Origin: Bdellovibrio sp. KM01
GTDB lineage: Bacteria; Bdellovibrionota; Bdellovibrionia; Bdellovibrionales; Bdellovibrionaceae
NCBI RefSeq assembly: GCF_013752535.1
Contig: NZ_CP058348.1
Span: 434,001 to 498,000 of the forward strand
Length of the DNA stretch: 64,000 bases
Direction: 5' to 3'
Below are positions 49,709 to 57,881 of the stretch, piece by piece. The notes beneath the pieces were generated by a model that made no database searches, had not been told where the DNA came from, and was given only the letters and a program-made list of their open reading frames with translations. A program made the position numbers and the translations under genes. The number at the start of each line of letters is the position of its first letter. Positions within the stretch are counted from its first letter, which is position 1.

Positions 49709-51115
49709 ATGTCGAAGATTTCGGCAATGATGGACACCGGCAAACGCTCGCTGATGAATTCTCAGACAGCGTTGCAAACGGTCGGTCATAACATCGCCAA
49801 TAAATCCACGGAAGGTTTCTCTCGTCAAAGAGTGGAACTTCTTTCGAACGTTCCTATTGGTGAGGGTGGTTTGCAAATCGGTATGGGTGCCCGTGCCGGT
49901 GTCGTAACGCGCGTTAATAATCCTTGGTTAGAAAAACAAATTCAAAAAGAAGGCATGACCATGGGATTCGAAGATTCCCGTGCGGATGGTCTTTCTCGTG
50001 TTGAACAAATCTATAACGAACAAAACAATAAGGGTCTGAACCAATACGTGACAGACTTTTTCAATGGTTTCCGTGAACTTTCCAACAATCCCGAGTCTTT
50101 GGCTTCCCGTACAATGGTGCGTGAGACAGCTGTGGGGATGGTAAAAGATTTCGGTCGCGTGACTTCTCAGTTGCGTGGTGTTCAGGAAGACCTTGATGCC
50201 CAAATCAAAACAACTATCGGCGAAGTGAATGAGATCACCAAAGAGATCGCCTCTCTGAATGAAAAAATTCAAACAGTTGAGGTGTCAAAAGTTCCGGCGA
50301 ATGACGAACGTGACCGTCGTGATCTTTTGCTAAAAAAACTGGGTGATAAGATCGATATCACTTGGGCTGAAGGCAAAGACGGCATGGTCTCCGTAACTGC
50401 GGGTCGTACAGCGATCCTGGTTTCCGGAACCGGTGCGTCTGAATTGAAAGCTCGTCAAACGGATACTCGTGACCGTATGGAAATCTTCTATCAAGGCACA
50501 GGAACTCCAGCGAATGTGACTGAGCAGATTTCCGGTGGTCGCATTGGTGGTGCTTTGGATGTTCGTGACCATGTGATCGAAGATCTATTGGGTCATATCG
50601 ACAACTTGGCTTACACTTTGGCGACAGAAGTAAATAAAGCCCACATCGAAGGTTTCGACCGTAATGGCAAGACAGGCGTTTTATTCTTTGAACAACCGGA
50701 ATCTGTGAAAGGTGCCGCTGCGAATATTTCGATGAATAAAACTATATTCAATGACGTTTCCAGAATCGCAGCCGGCTCCCGTGCGGATGCCCCTGGTGAC
50801 AATACAGTCGCCAATGTGATCTCGTCTTTGCAATATAAGCAAGTGATGGATGGCGGAACGGCAACAATGGACGACTATTACAACACGCAGGTGGGTCAGG
50901 TCGGTGCCATGGTTCAGCGTGCGGTAAAGTCTCAGGAGTCACAAAAAAACGTCATCAATCAATTGACGAATATCAGGGAATCTATCAGCGGTGTATCTTT
51001 GGATGAAGAGACAACGAAAATGATCGAGTTCCAAAAAACTTACGATGCTTCTGCACGTTTGATCAAAACTGCAGACGAGATGTTCGACACTGTTCTTAAC
51101 TTGAAACGTCTATAA
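49709..51115 (+). CDS. flgK: Flagellar hook-associated protein 1, FlgK
   Basis: A 468-residue hook-filament junction protein. N-terminal signature: ISAMMDTGKRSLMNSQTALQTVGHNIANKSTEGFSRQRVEL, then VTRVNNPWLEKQIQKE. C-terminal signature: NVINQLTNIRESISGVSLDEETTKMIEFQKTYDASARLIKTADEMFDTVLNL. The GGAGACAG ribosome binding site is clear. Its chaperone flgN precedes it and flgL follows 48 bases later. Confidence 0.95.
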   Translation: MSKISAMMDTGKRSLMNSQTALQTVGHNIANKSTEGFSRQRVELLSNVPIGEGGLQIGMGARAGVVTRVNNPWLEKQIQKEGMTMGFEDSRADGLSRVEQIYNEQNNKGLNQYVTDFFNGFRELSNNPESLASRTMVRETAVGMVKDFGRVTSQLRGVQEDLDAQIKTTIGEVNEITKEIASLNEKIQTVEVSKVPANDERDRRDLLLKKLGDKIDITWAEGKDGMVSVTAGRTAILVSGTGASELKARQTDTRDRMEIFYQGTGTPANVTEQISGGRIGGALDVRDHVIEDLLGHIDNLAYTLATEVNKAHIEGFDRNGKTGVLFFEQPESVKGAAANISMNKTIFNDVSRIAAGSRADAPGDNTVANVISSLQYKQVMDGGTATMDDYYNTQVGQVGAMVQRAVKSQESQKNVINQLTNIRESISGVSLDEETTKMIEFQKTYDASARLIKTADEMFDTVLNLKRL

Positions 51116-51163
51116 GCGGCCCTAGCCGAGCAGAGCTGTAGCTGAAGCAGCGAAGGATATGAA

Positions 51164-52246
51164 ATGAGAATCGCGGATAAAATGGCTTTCAATCAGGTGA
51201 ATCAGAACGTGGGCAAAAATCGCTCCGATATGTCTGATTTGCAGAATCAAGCCGCGACTCAAAAACGTATCAATAAGCCTTCGGATGATCCATTGTCTGC
51301 AGCGCGTGTCCTGGCGGCTCGTACTGAAGAGCATGGGAATTCTCAGTTCATTAAAAATATTAACAACGCAAAATCTTTCCTGGAGTTTTCGGATCAGTCC
51401 CTGGGTGAGTTGTCTGATGCCTTGGTGCGTGCGAAAGAACTTGCGATCTCCCAATCTAATGATGCCAGCGGTAACGCTGAGACACGTATGGTGACGGCTT
51501 CGGAGATTGGACAAATCTATAATCAAGCTGTGCAGATCGGTAACCGCAAATTGGGTGAGCGATATGTATTTGCCGGTTACAAAACTCAATCGGCTCCCTT
51601 TGATCACGCTGGAAACTATTTCGGTGACGATGGGGATATGAAGATCCAAACCAACAAAGACTCTTTCGTTGCCATGAATATTTCAGGCAATAAAGTGTTC
51701 ACAGGGCGTGGTTTGGACGGGGATGGCGTGGTTCGTCCTCGCTACGAGACTCCAACGACCGTTCAAGAAGTTCAGGAGTTCAAACAGGAAGAAATCGACC
51801 GTCTTCAAAAAAATGAAGACGTGGAGCGCAATTTCCTAATGACTCGCGGTCCCGCAGGTGAGTTTGAAGGTAACGGCAAGCACAAGCAGGACCCGGTTAC
51901 TGGTGCCCGAGGGGTGAACATTTTCTCGGTTCTTAAGGGCTTGGAAACCAGTCTGAAAGCGAATGACAAGGTCGGTGTCCAGGAGACGATGGATCTTTTG
52001 GATCAAGCGATTTCCCAAGTAGTTTTAGCTCGTTCCGAGGTTGGGTCCAGAGTTATGTCCGTAAATAACACCATGGATTCTCTCCAAAAAGCGATCGTGG
52101 ACAACAAAACGACGGCTTCCCAATTGGAAGACGCTGATGCGTTCCAAGTTATCTCTGACATCAATAAGACGGACAGCACCCTTAAGGCGACTCTCGAAAC
52201 GTCGGGTAAGCTAATTCAACCAAGCCTTCTTGACTTCCTAAGATAA
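51164..52246 (+). CDS. flgL: Flagellar hook-associated protein 3, FlgL
   Basis: A 360-residue junction protein that links FlgK to flagellin. N-terminal flagellin-like coiled coil: MAFNQVNQNVGKNRSDMSDLQNQAATQKRINKPSDDPLSAARVLAAR. The middle has FDHAGNYFGDDGDM. The C-terminal coil is DLLDQAISQVVLARSEVGSRVMSVNNTMDSLQKAIVDNKTTASQLEDADAFQVISDINKTDSTLKATLE. It lacks flagellin's variable domain. Confidence 0.93.
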   Translation: MRIADKMAFNQVNQNVGKNRSDMSDLQNQAATQKRINKPSDDPLSAARVLAARTEEHGNSQFIKNINNAKSFLEFSDQSLGELSDALVRAKELAISQSNDASGNAETRMVTASEIGQIYNQAVQIGNRKLGERYVFAGYKTQSAPFDHAGNYFGDDGDMKIQTNKDSFVAMNISGNKVFTGRGLDGDGVVRPRYETPTTVQEVQEFKQEEIDRLQKNEDVERNFLMTRGPAGEFEGNGKHKQDPVTGARGVNIFSVLKGLETSLKANDKVGVQETMDLLDQAISQVVLARSEVGSRVMSVNNTMDSLQKAIVDNKTTASQLEDADAFQVISDINKTDSTLKATLETSGKLIQPSLLDFLR

Positions 52247-52256
52247 AAATAATACC

Positions 52257-52283
52257 TACAGTTCCGCTAAATTTTACCGATAA
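52257..52283 (+). promoter_or_regulatory. Sigma28 (FliA) promoter of csrA-fliW
   Basis: TACAGTTC (52257-52264) and ACCGATAA (52276-52283) are separated by 11 bases, against the consensus TAAAGTTT-N11-GCCGATAA (6/8 and 7/8 matches, exact spacing). It ends 24 bases before the csrA start. Confidence 0.65.
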
Positions 52284-52306
52284 CGACTGCAGCAAAAGGA
52301 GTTGTC

Positions 52307-52534
52307 ATGCTGGTTCTCACACGGAAGTTGGGTGAAAGCATCGCTATCGATGATCATATCAAGATCAGAGTAGTACAAATCAAAGGGAAACAGGTTCGTC
52401 TAGGAATCGAAGCCCCTAAAGACACTAAGATTCACCGCGAAGAAGTGTATGTCGCCATTCAAGAACAGAATGTGCAATCTGCTGATGTCTCCGCAGACAA
52501 ATCTCGTTCAGTCGCTAAGCTTTTAAAGCCCTAA
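52307..52534 (+). CDS. csrA: Carbon storage regulator CsrA
   Basis: A 75-residue RNA-binding dimer. The family sequence is MLVLTRKLGESIAIDDHIKIRVVQIKGKQVRLGIEAPKDTKIHREEVYVAIQEQN. Its Leu/Arg residues near the start and the RxxV of the C-terminal part bind GGA in hairpin loops. It usually blocks translation of flagellin and other targets. It is followed by fliW, whose product sequesters CsrA in other bacteria. The tail beyond residue 58 (VQSADVSADKSRSVAKLLKP) is longer than in E. coli, as is common where FliW is present. Confidence 0.97.
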   Translation: MLVLTRKLGESIAIDDHIKIRVVQIKGKQVRLGIEAPKDTKIHREEVYVAIQEQNVQSADVSADKSRSVAKLLKP

Positions 52535-52543
52535 GGGGCTTCT
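52526..52543 (+). terminator. Short hairpin at the end of csrA
   Basis: AAGCCC-TAAG-GGGCTT overlapping the csrA stop. No T-run follows, so termination may be weak. Confidence 0.45.
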
Positions 52544-52652
52544 AAGTGGGATGTGCCGCTAAGCAGGCACTTTCCGCGTTGGTCGTCGTCAGCGTACAGG
52601 AGTACGCTTTCCTCCTTCCGCCTTGAAATTGCCTACTTATCGACCCATCTGT
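52543..52652. repeat. Imperfect inverted repeat between csrA and fliW
   Basis: The segment 52543-52568 (TAAGTGGGATGTGCCGCTAAGCAGGC, outer parts) pairs imperfectly with 52631-52652. Inside lie GTGCC/GGCAC and AGCGTAC-AGGA-GTACGCT (a perfect seven-base hairpin). Followed by GC-rich CGCCCCCTTCGGGG. Third example in the window of a 110-250-base folded intergenic element. Confidence 0.6.
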
Positions 52653-52763
52653 TTTGCGCTTCTGGCTTCCGCTTCGCGGGGTCGCCCCCTTCGGGGATGC
52701 GTCATATTAATTAAATTTTATTGAGTCTCCCTGGATTTAGGTCCAGATTTATAAGGGTACTTA

Positions 52764-52803
52764 CCCGAAGTTTATCCTGGCGTGTCTAAGATATGGGTAA
52801 GTC
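52764..52803. promoter_or_regulatory. ACTTACCC/GGGTAAGT inverted repeat upstream of fliW
   Basis: Perfect eight-base arms (near 52759-52768 and 52793-52801) about 30 bases apart, just before the GAGGGGGAA ribosome binding site of fliW. Adjacent GGGTACTTACCC is itself palindromic. Possible operator or leader hairpin. Confidence 0.35.
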
Positions 52804-52827
52804 CGCTTTGTCCAGAGGGGGAATTGA

Positions 52828-53355
52828 ATGATCATTTCAACATCGAGATTCGGCCAAGTTGAGCTGAAACAAGAAGATGTTCTGACTTTTCCGGAAGGTC
52901 TATTGGGCTTTGCGGATCTAAGAAAGTTCGTTCTTCTCGATGATCCAAGTGATGAGATCTTCGCTTGGTTGCAAAGCTGCGAAGCTGCGCAAATCGCATT
53001 TCCTGTTCTAGAGCCTGAATTGTTCGCTCCAGCTTACAAAGCCAACCTGACAAAAGGTGATATGGAGTCGATCAAGCTGACTGCAACAGACAAAGCACGC
53101 TTCTTCTCTATCGTGACTATCCCTGATGATCCAACACAAATGACTGCAAACTTGAAAGCTCCCGTAGTGATTAACGTTGCCGAAAAAATTGCTCGTCAGT
53201 GTGTTTTGCAAGATAACAATTTGGCGATCCGTGAACCTATCTTCACGAAGCTTCAGCAACGTGTTGTGCAAAATCCAGCTGTGGCGATCAAAAATCAATC
53301 CACGGGTATCGATGTAGCGACAAAGCTTCACATAGTAAGAGACGCAGAACTGTAG
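52828..53355 (+). CDS. fliW: Flagellar assembly factor FliW
   Basis: A 175-residue protein. Signature: ISTSRFGQVELKQEDVLTFPEGLLGFADLRKFVLLDDP, then FAWLQSCEAAQIAFPVLEPELFAPAYKANL, VTIPDDPTQMTANLKAPVVINVAEKIARQCVLQDN. FliW binds both flagellin and CsrA, freeing flagellin translation when the hook is complete. A very strong GAGGGGG ribosome binding site. The csrA-fliW order is typical. Confidence 0.95.
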   Translation: MIISTSRFGQVELKQEDVLTFPEGLLGFADLRKFVLLDDPSDEIFAWLQSCEAAQIAFPVLEPELFAPAYKANLTKGDMESIKLTATDKARFFSIVTIPDDPTQMTANLKAPVVINVAEKIARQCVLQDNNLAIREPIFTKLQQRVVQNPAVAIKNQSTGIDVATKLHIVRDAEL

Positions 53356-53382
53356 AAGTTAATACAACGAATGATATGGAAC

Positions 53383-53412
53383 AGGCTTCGATTAAAACCG
53401 AAGCCTTTTTTA
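53383..53412 (+). terminator. fliW terminator
   Basis: AGGCTTCG pairs with CGAAGCCT around an eight-base loop, followed by TTTTTTATTA. Confidence 0.85.
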
Positions 53413-53482
53413 TTACCCGCGAAAAGCCTTTTCTCCTCGAAGAACCATGTTATCCTTGTGTGACCTTTGGAGGCTCGATCTG

Positions 53483-54451
53483 ATGAAGTTATGGGGATTC
53501 CTGACACTGCTTACAAGCAGTTTCATTCTAACAGCGACACTGCCAACGATGGCGGCGCCGGTGCCTCATATCTCCCTGTTTTGGGAAGTTCAGAATTGGG
53601 AATCTGTTTTCGGAGTGGTTACAGCGGCGACGGCGAATGATAAATTCGAAAAAGGCAGCCGCGAACTTTTTAAATCTCAAAAAATTGATCTGACTCAGCC
53701 CTTTGCCAAAATCGAATTCGACGGCAACAAGGTTCGCATGCAAGGTTTGAATGAGCCATTGATCATGGGTGCGACAGCTGCCGAGTTCTCCTATCAAAAT
53801 GTGGCGTTCACTTACAAACCTAAAAAGAGCGTGAAGTCTAACTTCGAAGAAATGCGCAAAGTTTGGAAAGTGTTTCCGGAATTGAATTTTCCAACAAGTC
53901 TTTCGAACCGCAGTCTCGCAAGTTCTGAAGCTCCCGTGTATGCAACGCTCTTTACTATCGTCGGCGCAGCGGCAACATTGGGTGACACTGGTATTCCTGT
54001 GGGTGGTTACTTTGGTTTTAAATGGTACAAGAACTCAGCCGAACCAATTTTGCTGGAGTGTAGCCCCGGTAAAAGCGCTCAGGTGAAGGGCAAAGATCGT
54101 TTAGTGGTCGAGGCCTTGCCTGATGGTCAGCAAGTGTTTTACAGCGAATCTGGAGGCCAAAAGGGCATCCAGGGAGAGCTTGAAAAGATCACTCTGCGCG
54201 GGAAAGAAAGTTTCGCAATCACAAATGGCAATGAAGCTGTGAATGATTTGCGAATCGCCGATGCAGTTGAGTTGAATAAAAAATTAATGGCGATGAAAAC
54301 TTTGTGTGCGAGTCCGGAAGAGGTCGAACACTTCAACAGCTCTTCCCGCCGAATCCAAGAAGCTATCAACGCAGGAAAAGTAAAACTTGCGTCTGAACAC
54401 CGCGCTTCGAATTCAGTAAAAGACCCCGACGCCGTCTCCGGCATCCGCTAA
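53483..54451 (+). CDS. Exported protein, unknown function
   Basis: A 322-residue protein behind TTGGAGG with a signal peptide (MKLWGFLTLLTSSFILTATLPTMA). The mature part starts APVPHISLFWEVQNWESVFG and has mixed alpha/beta content, two Cys (LLECSPGK, TLCASPEE) and a hydrophobic Gly/Ala stretch (ATLFTIVGAAATLGDTGIPVGGYFGFKW, about residues 155-180) that could insert into a membrane. No family recognised. The longer frame from 53447 lacks a ribosome binding site. Confidence 0.6.
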   Translation: MKLWGFLTLLTSSFILTATLPTMAAPVPHISLFWEVQNWESVFGVVTAATANDKFEKGSRELFKSQKIDLTQPFAKIEFDGNKVRMQGLNEPLIMGATAAEFSYQNVAFTYKPKKSVKSNFEEMRKVWKVFPELNFPTSLSNRSLASSEAPVYATLFTIVGAAATLGDTGIPVGGYFGFKWYKNSAEPILLECSPGKSAQVKGKDRLVVEALPDGQQVFYSESGGQKGIQGELEKITLRGKESFAITNGNEAVNDLRIADAVELNKKLMAMKTLCASPEEVEHFNSSSRRIQEAINAGKVKLASEHRASNSVKDPDAVSGIR

Positions 54452-54476
54452 AAAGGTGCCAGGTCCTGTTTCATGT

Positions 54477-54535
54477 TGCATGCAGTTACCGTTGCGGTAA
54501 CCGTACGCGTTGTATTTTCGAGCGCATGTACAACG
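54477..54535 (+). repeat. Cluster of short palindromes after the 53483 gene
   Basis: TGCATGCA, GTTACCG-TTG-CGGTAAC (54485-54501) and CGTTGTA/TACAACG (54508-54514 and 54529-54535) follow each other within 60 bases. The stretch begins with AAAAGGTGCCAGG, a partial copy of the palindrome upstream of truA. Probably the 3' boundary region of two convergent genes. Confidence 0.55.
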
Positions 54536-54549
54536 ATCGAGTATTTTTA

Positions 54550-55683
54550 TTAGTAGAAAACTTGCGAGGAGAACATCAATCCGATGACATCGATAGCGGA
54601 CTGATTGTTAGCGCTTGGAAGGACTTTATAATAATAAGATCCAATAACGATTTCGTTGGCCCGTTGTTTGATGATTAATCCTGCACTGTAAAGCTGTGCT
54701 TCACTGTTTGCGAGTTTGGAGTAAGCGAGACCCGCAACTGGTTGCCATTTGTTTGCGGTGGGCATTTTCCAACCCAAACTGTAGACGAAATTTTCATCGG
54801 TCTTTTTATTGTCGCCGTTATAGTCTTTCGCATTACTGCCGCCGCTATATGAGACGTCGACATAGAGTTCTTGAGCTGAAATCTTAAACTTTTGCCCCAG
54901 TACCGCTCCCACGGATGAAGTTCTGGAAGGGGTGTATGATCTTGATTCCTCTTGGGGAGTTGTGGGAGTTGAAGAGTTTGTTGAGGAGGAGTAGTAAGCG
55001 CCTTCCGACAAAAGAGGTGAGCTTTGGAAGCTTATATTTATTCCTAGGTTGTAAAAATCTGTCGGTTTCCAGAGTGCTGCGGCGATTGCCAAGGGTTGGA
55101 TTTCCTTTTGAAATGTCTGAGAGTACTGTGTTGCTAAGCTGGTAGGACCCGTCACCTGTGAGTACGTATATGTTTCTTGAGTGGTGTAGATGCCGCCTAA
55201 AGTAAATCCCCAAGCAAGTGTATCATCCCAAGGGCGTCCATAAGCGAAACCGCCCATCAGAATGTTACTCTTGAGTGCAAGGCGCAGCGCCAGATTGTAA
55301 CCTGTGAGTGGTAACGAATGGCTTTGAGAAACATTAAAGGCCACGGGATTTGCGATAAATATCGAAGCGTGTCCTTTCGCCAAGGGAGACGTTGTGCTGG
55401 CCAAGGTCGGACGAATGATCACCGTGGAGCTGTTTCCCATGTTCGGGATTTCAAAACTTTGCTGTTCTAGGGCGTTACCGCTGAGGGTGATGCTGACGTT
55501 GTTGTCGTCCAGAAATCCCAAGCCCGCAGGATTATAAATTGCATTTCCTGGGGAGGCTGAAAGTGCAGCACCCGTGTTCGCCATCAAGGCTTCAGTATGA
55601 CCCACCGGGAAAGTCATCTCTGAAAAACTGAGTTGAGAATAAAATAAAATTGAGCAGAAGATGGCGAATAAGCGGAAACTCAT
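54550..55683 (-). CDS. FadL/OMPP1-like outer-membrane transporter
   Basis: A 377-residue outer-membrane barrel with a signal peptide (MSFRLFAIFCSILFYSQLSFS). ALMANTGAALSASPGNAIYNPAGLGFLDDNNVSITLSGN is the NPAG-x2 hallmark of FadL-type long-chain fatty-acid or hydrophobic solute channels. It is followed by amphipathic strands and a final aromatic (SSQVFY). A Ser/Thr/Pro loop (SSSTNSSTPTTPQEES) is surface-exposed by prediction. A role in taking up prey lipids is plausible but inferred. Confidence 0.75.
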   Translation of the reverse strand: MSFRLFAIFCSILFYSQLSFSEMTFPVGHTEALMANTGAALSASPGNAIYNPAGLGFLDDNNVSITLSGNALEQQSFEIPNMGNSSTVIIRPTLASTTSPLAKGHASIFIANPVAFNVSQSHSLPLTGYNLALRLALKSNILMGGFAYGRPWDDTLAWGFTLGGIYTTQETYTYSQVTGPTSLATQYSQTFQKEIQPLAIAAALWKPTDFYNLGINISFQSSPLLSEGAYYSSSTNSSTPTTPQEESRSYTPSRTSSVGAVLGQKFKISAQELYVDVSYSGGSNAKDYNGDNKKTDENFVYSLGWKMPTANKWQPVAGLAYSKLANSEAQLYSAGLIIKQRANEIVIGSYYYKVLPSANNQSAIDVIGLMFSSQVFY

Positions 55684-55695
55684 TCGCCAATTAGA

Positions 55696-56958
55696 CTACG
55701 TGGTTTCCAACTGTGGCAAAGACTTTTCAGTTTTTGCACCCAAGCGTTTTAAATCTTCGACTTGGTCGATCAGATTGCCGCGACCGTCGGAAAGCTTTTT
55801 AGTGACTTCCTCATGGGCTTTTTGAGCAGCACCAAGTTTTTCCCCCAGGTTTTGGATGTCTTTCAAAAGATTTGCGAACTTTTCGTAAAGCAAGCCACCG
55901 CGCTTAGCGATTTCCAAGGCATTCTTTTCCTGACGGTCTTGTTTCCACAAAGCCGTTACTGTTCTTAGGGTTGCAAGCAGTGTTGTGGGACTGACGATTG
56001 CGATATTGCGCTCCCAAGCATATTGGAAGATGTCTGGTTTTAATTTAAATGCCAAGGCGAACGCTGGTTCCAATGGCATGAACAAAATCACGAAGTCTGG
56101 AGAAATTAATTTATCAGCCGCGTGATATTTTTTCTCGGACAAGCCATCGATGTGTTTTTTCAAGGAATCGATGTGGAATTTACCGAACCGTTCTTGTTCT
56201 TCCAAAGTTTCTGCTGACGAGTATTGTTCGTAGGCTACCAAAGTCATTTTAGAATCCACGATCAAGTGTTTGTTGTCGGGAAGGTTTACGATCACATCCG
56301 GACGAAGCATCTGACCGTCTTCACCACGCAGATCCATATCCACACCTTGAACGATATATTCTTCACCTTTGCGCAGGCCCGAACGTTCCAAAATGTTTTC
56401 CAAAATCAACTCGCCCCAGTTGCCCTGGGTTTTCGTTTCGCCTTTAAGGGCCTTCGTCAGATTCTGAGTTTCTGTGGACATGACTTTGTTCAGTTCCATC
56501 AACTTGGTCAGCTCACCACGCAAAACACCGCGCTCGGAACGTTCCGTGGAGTAAGACTCTTCGACTTTTTTTTCAAAGTCTTTGATACGTTCTTTAAGCG
56601 GTTCCAAAACAGAGGAAATATTTTTGTGGTTTTGATCTGTGAACTTTGCGGACTTTTCTTCAAAAATCTTTTGAGCCATGTTCTCAAACTGAGTATTCAT
56701 GCGGATTGCGAGTTCTTCTTGCTGTTTGCGAGCTTCACTCATGAGAGATTTGGTTTCACTGAGGTTCTGCGTCAGAAGTTCGTTCTTCATTTGCAAAGAC
56801 TGAACGTCGGCCAGGAGCTGGGACTTTTCAGCCATCGCCTGTGCTTTAGATTTGAAATAAACGACTACTCCGGCAATCAATGCGCCCGCAAAAAAAGCGA
56901 TCAGGGTTACAAAGTTCACGCGGTTCCTCCTGTTGGGTTCACGAATCAGATTTGCCAT
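55696..56958 (-). CDS. rmuC: RmuC family DNA recombination protein
   Basis: A 420-residue protein. One N-terminal transmembrane helix, a long coiled coil (about residues 35-190), then the nuclease-like RmuC domain: GNWGELILENILERSGLRKGEEYIVQGVDM, RPDVIVNLPDNKHLIVDSKMTLVAYEQY, SPDFVILFMPLEPAFALAFKLKPDIFQYAWERNIAIVSPTTLLATLRTVTALWKQDRQ. It limits recombination at inverted repeats in E. coli, which is of interest given how many inverted repeats are in this window. Lies 12 bases from the FadL-like gene. Confidence 0.93.
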   Translation of the reverse strand: MANLIREPNRRNRVNFVTLIAFFAGALIAGVVVYFKSKAQAMAEKSQLLADVQSLQMKNELLTQNLSETKSLMSEARKQQEELAIRMNTQFENMAQKIFEEKSAKFTDQNHKNISSVLEPLKERIKDFEKKVEESYSTERSERGVLRGELTKLMELNKVMSTETQNLTKALKGETKTQGNWGELILENILERSGLRKGEEYIVQGVDMDLRGEDGQMLRPDVIVNLPDNKHLIVDSKMTLVAYEQYSSAETLEEQERFGKFHIDSLKKHIDGLSEKKYHAADKLISPDFVILFMPLEPAFALAFKLKPDIFQYAWERNIAIVSPTTLLATLRTVTALWKQDRQEKNALEIAKRGGLLYEKFANLLKDIQNLGEKLGAAQKAHEEVTKKLSDGRGNLIDQVEDLKRLGAKTEKSLPQLETT

Positions 56959-57002
56959 TAGAAGTGCTTTTGGTCACACGAAAAACGGTGTATGATGCGC
57001 CC

Positions 57003-57881
57003 ATGAGTCAAATTAAGAGTGTTCTTTTAGCTTTCCGCCCAAAAACTCTGACTGCAGCCCTGGTTCCGTGCCTGGCTGCCACAGCTCTGGTTAAAGCCAT
57101 CGGTCTTTCCTGGGATGGGCATGTTTTATTTTTCGCCCTGGCTGCGTCTTTCCTTATCCAAATCGGCACAAATTTAGTGAACGATGCGGTGGATTTCAAA
57201 AAAGGTGCTGACACTGAAAAGCGTATTGGTCCACAGCGTATAACTCAGGCCGGAATTCTTTCCGCCAACCAAGTAATGGCTTTGGGTTCGTTATGTTTTG
57301 CTTTGGCGATCGCCTGCGGGATTCCGTTGGTAATGAAAGGTGGCATGGTTATCGTGGCGATTGGGATCGCTTCGGTGTTGATGGGCTATTCTTACACGGC
57401 GGGACCGTTCCCTTTGGCTTACTTGGGATTAGGTGATCTGTTTGTGATTTTGTTCTTTGGTTTGTTGGCAGTCATGGGCATGGTGTTTTTAAATACGGGT
57501 GACTGGATGATGGAGGCCTTTATTTTGGGGCTGCAAATCGGTTTTCATGCAACGACCTTGATTGCCATCAATAATCTTCGTGACCATACGGGCGACCGCC
57601 TGGTGAACAAGAAAACCTTGGCCGTTCGTTTCGGAGTTAAGTTTTCTCGCTATGAAATCGCAGCCATGGCGTTCTTGCCATTTGTATTGAATTTGTACTG
57701 GTGGTTTGAGGGTTATAAGATCGCAGCCATCGTCCCGATGTTTGCTTTGCCTTTGGCGGTCAAGTTAACAAAAAATGTTTTCAATACTGAGCCGGGACCT
57801 GTTTATAATAAGTTTCTGGGCCAGGCAGCAGGTCTGCATTTGGTCTTTGGACTTTTAATCACCCTAGGATTTGCATTTTGA
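57003..57881 (+). CDS. menA: 1,4-dihydroxy-2-naphthoate polyprenyltransferase
   Basis: A 292-residue UbiA-superfamily membrane enzyme that attaches the isoprenoid tail to DHNA during menaquinone synthesis. About nine helices. The first Asp-rich motif is NLVNDAVDFKKGAD, the second is NNLRDHTGDRLVNKKTLAVRFG. Start at the ATG at 57003, where the family begins. The longer frame runs into rmuC's promoter. It overlaps menC by four bases. Confidence 0.93.
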   Translation: MSQIKSVLLAFRPKTLTAALVPCLAATALVKAIGLSWDGHVLFFALAASFLIQIGTNLVNDAVDFKKGADTEKRIGPQRITQAGILSANQVMALGSLCFALAIACGIPLVMKGGMVIVAIGIASVLMGYSYTAGPFPLAYLGLGDLFVILFFGLLAVMGMVFLNTGDWMMEAFILGLQIGFHATTLIAINNLRDHTGDRLVNKKTLAVRFGVKFSRYEIAAMAFLPFVLNLYWWFEGYKIAAIVPMFALPLAVKLTKNVFNTEPGPVYNKFLGQAAGLHLVFGLLITLGFAF

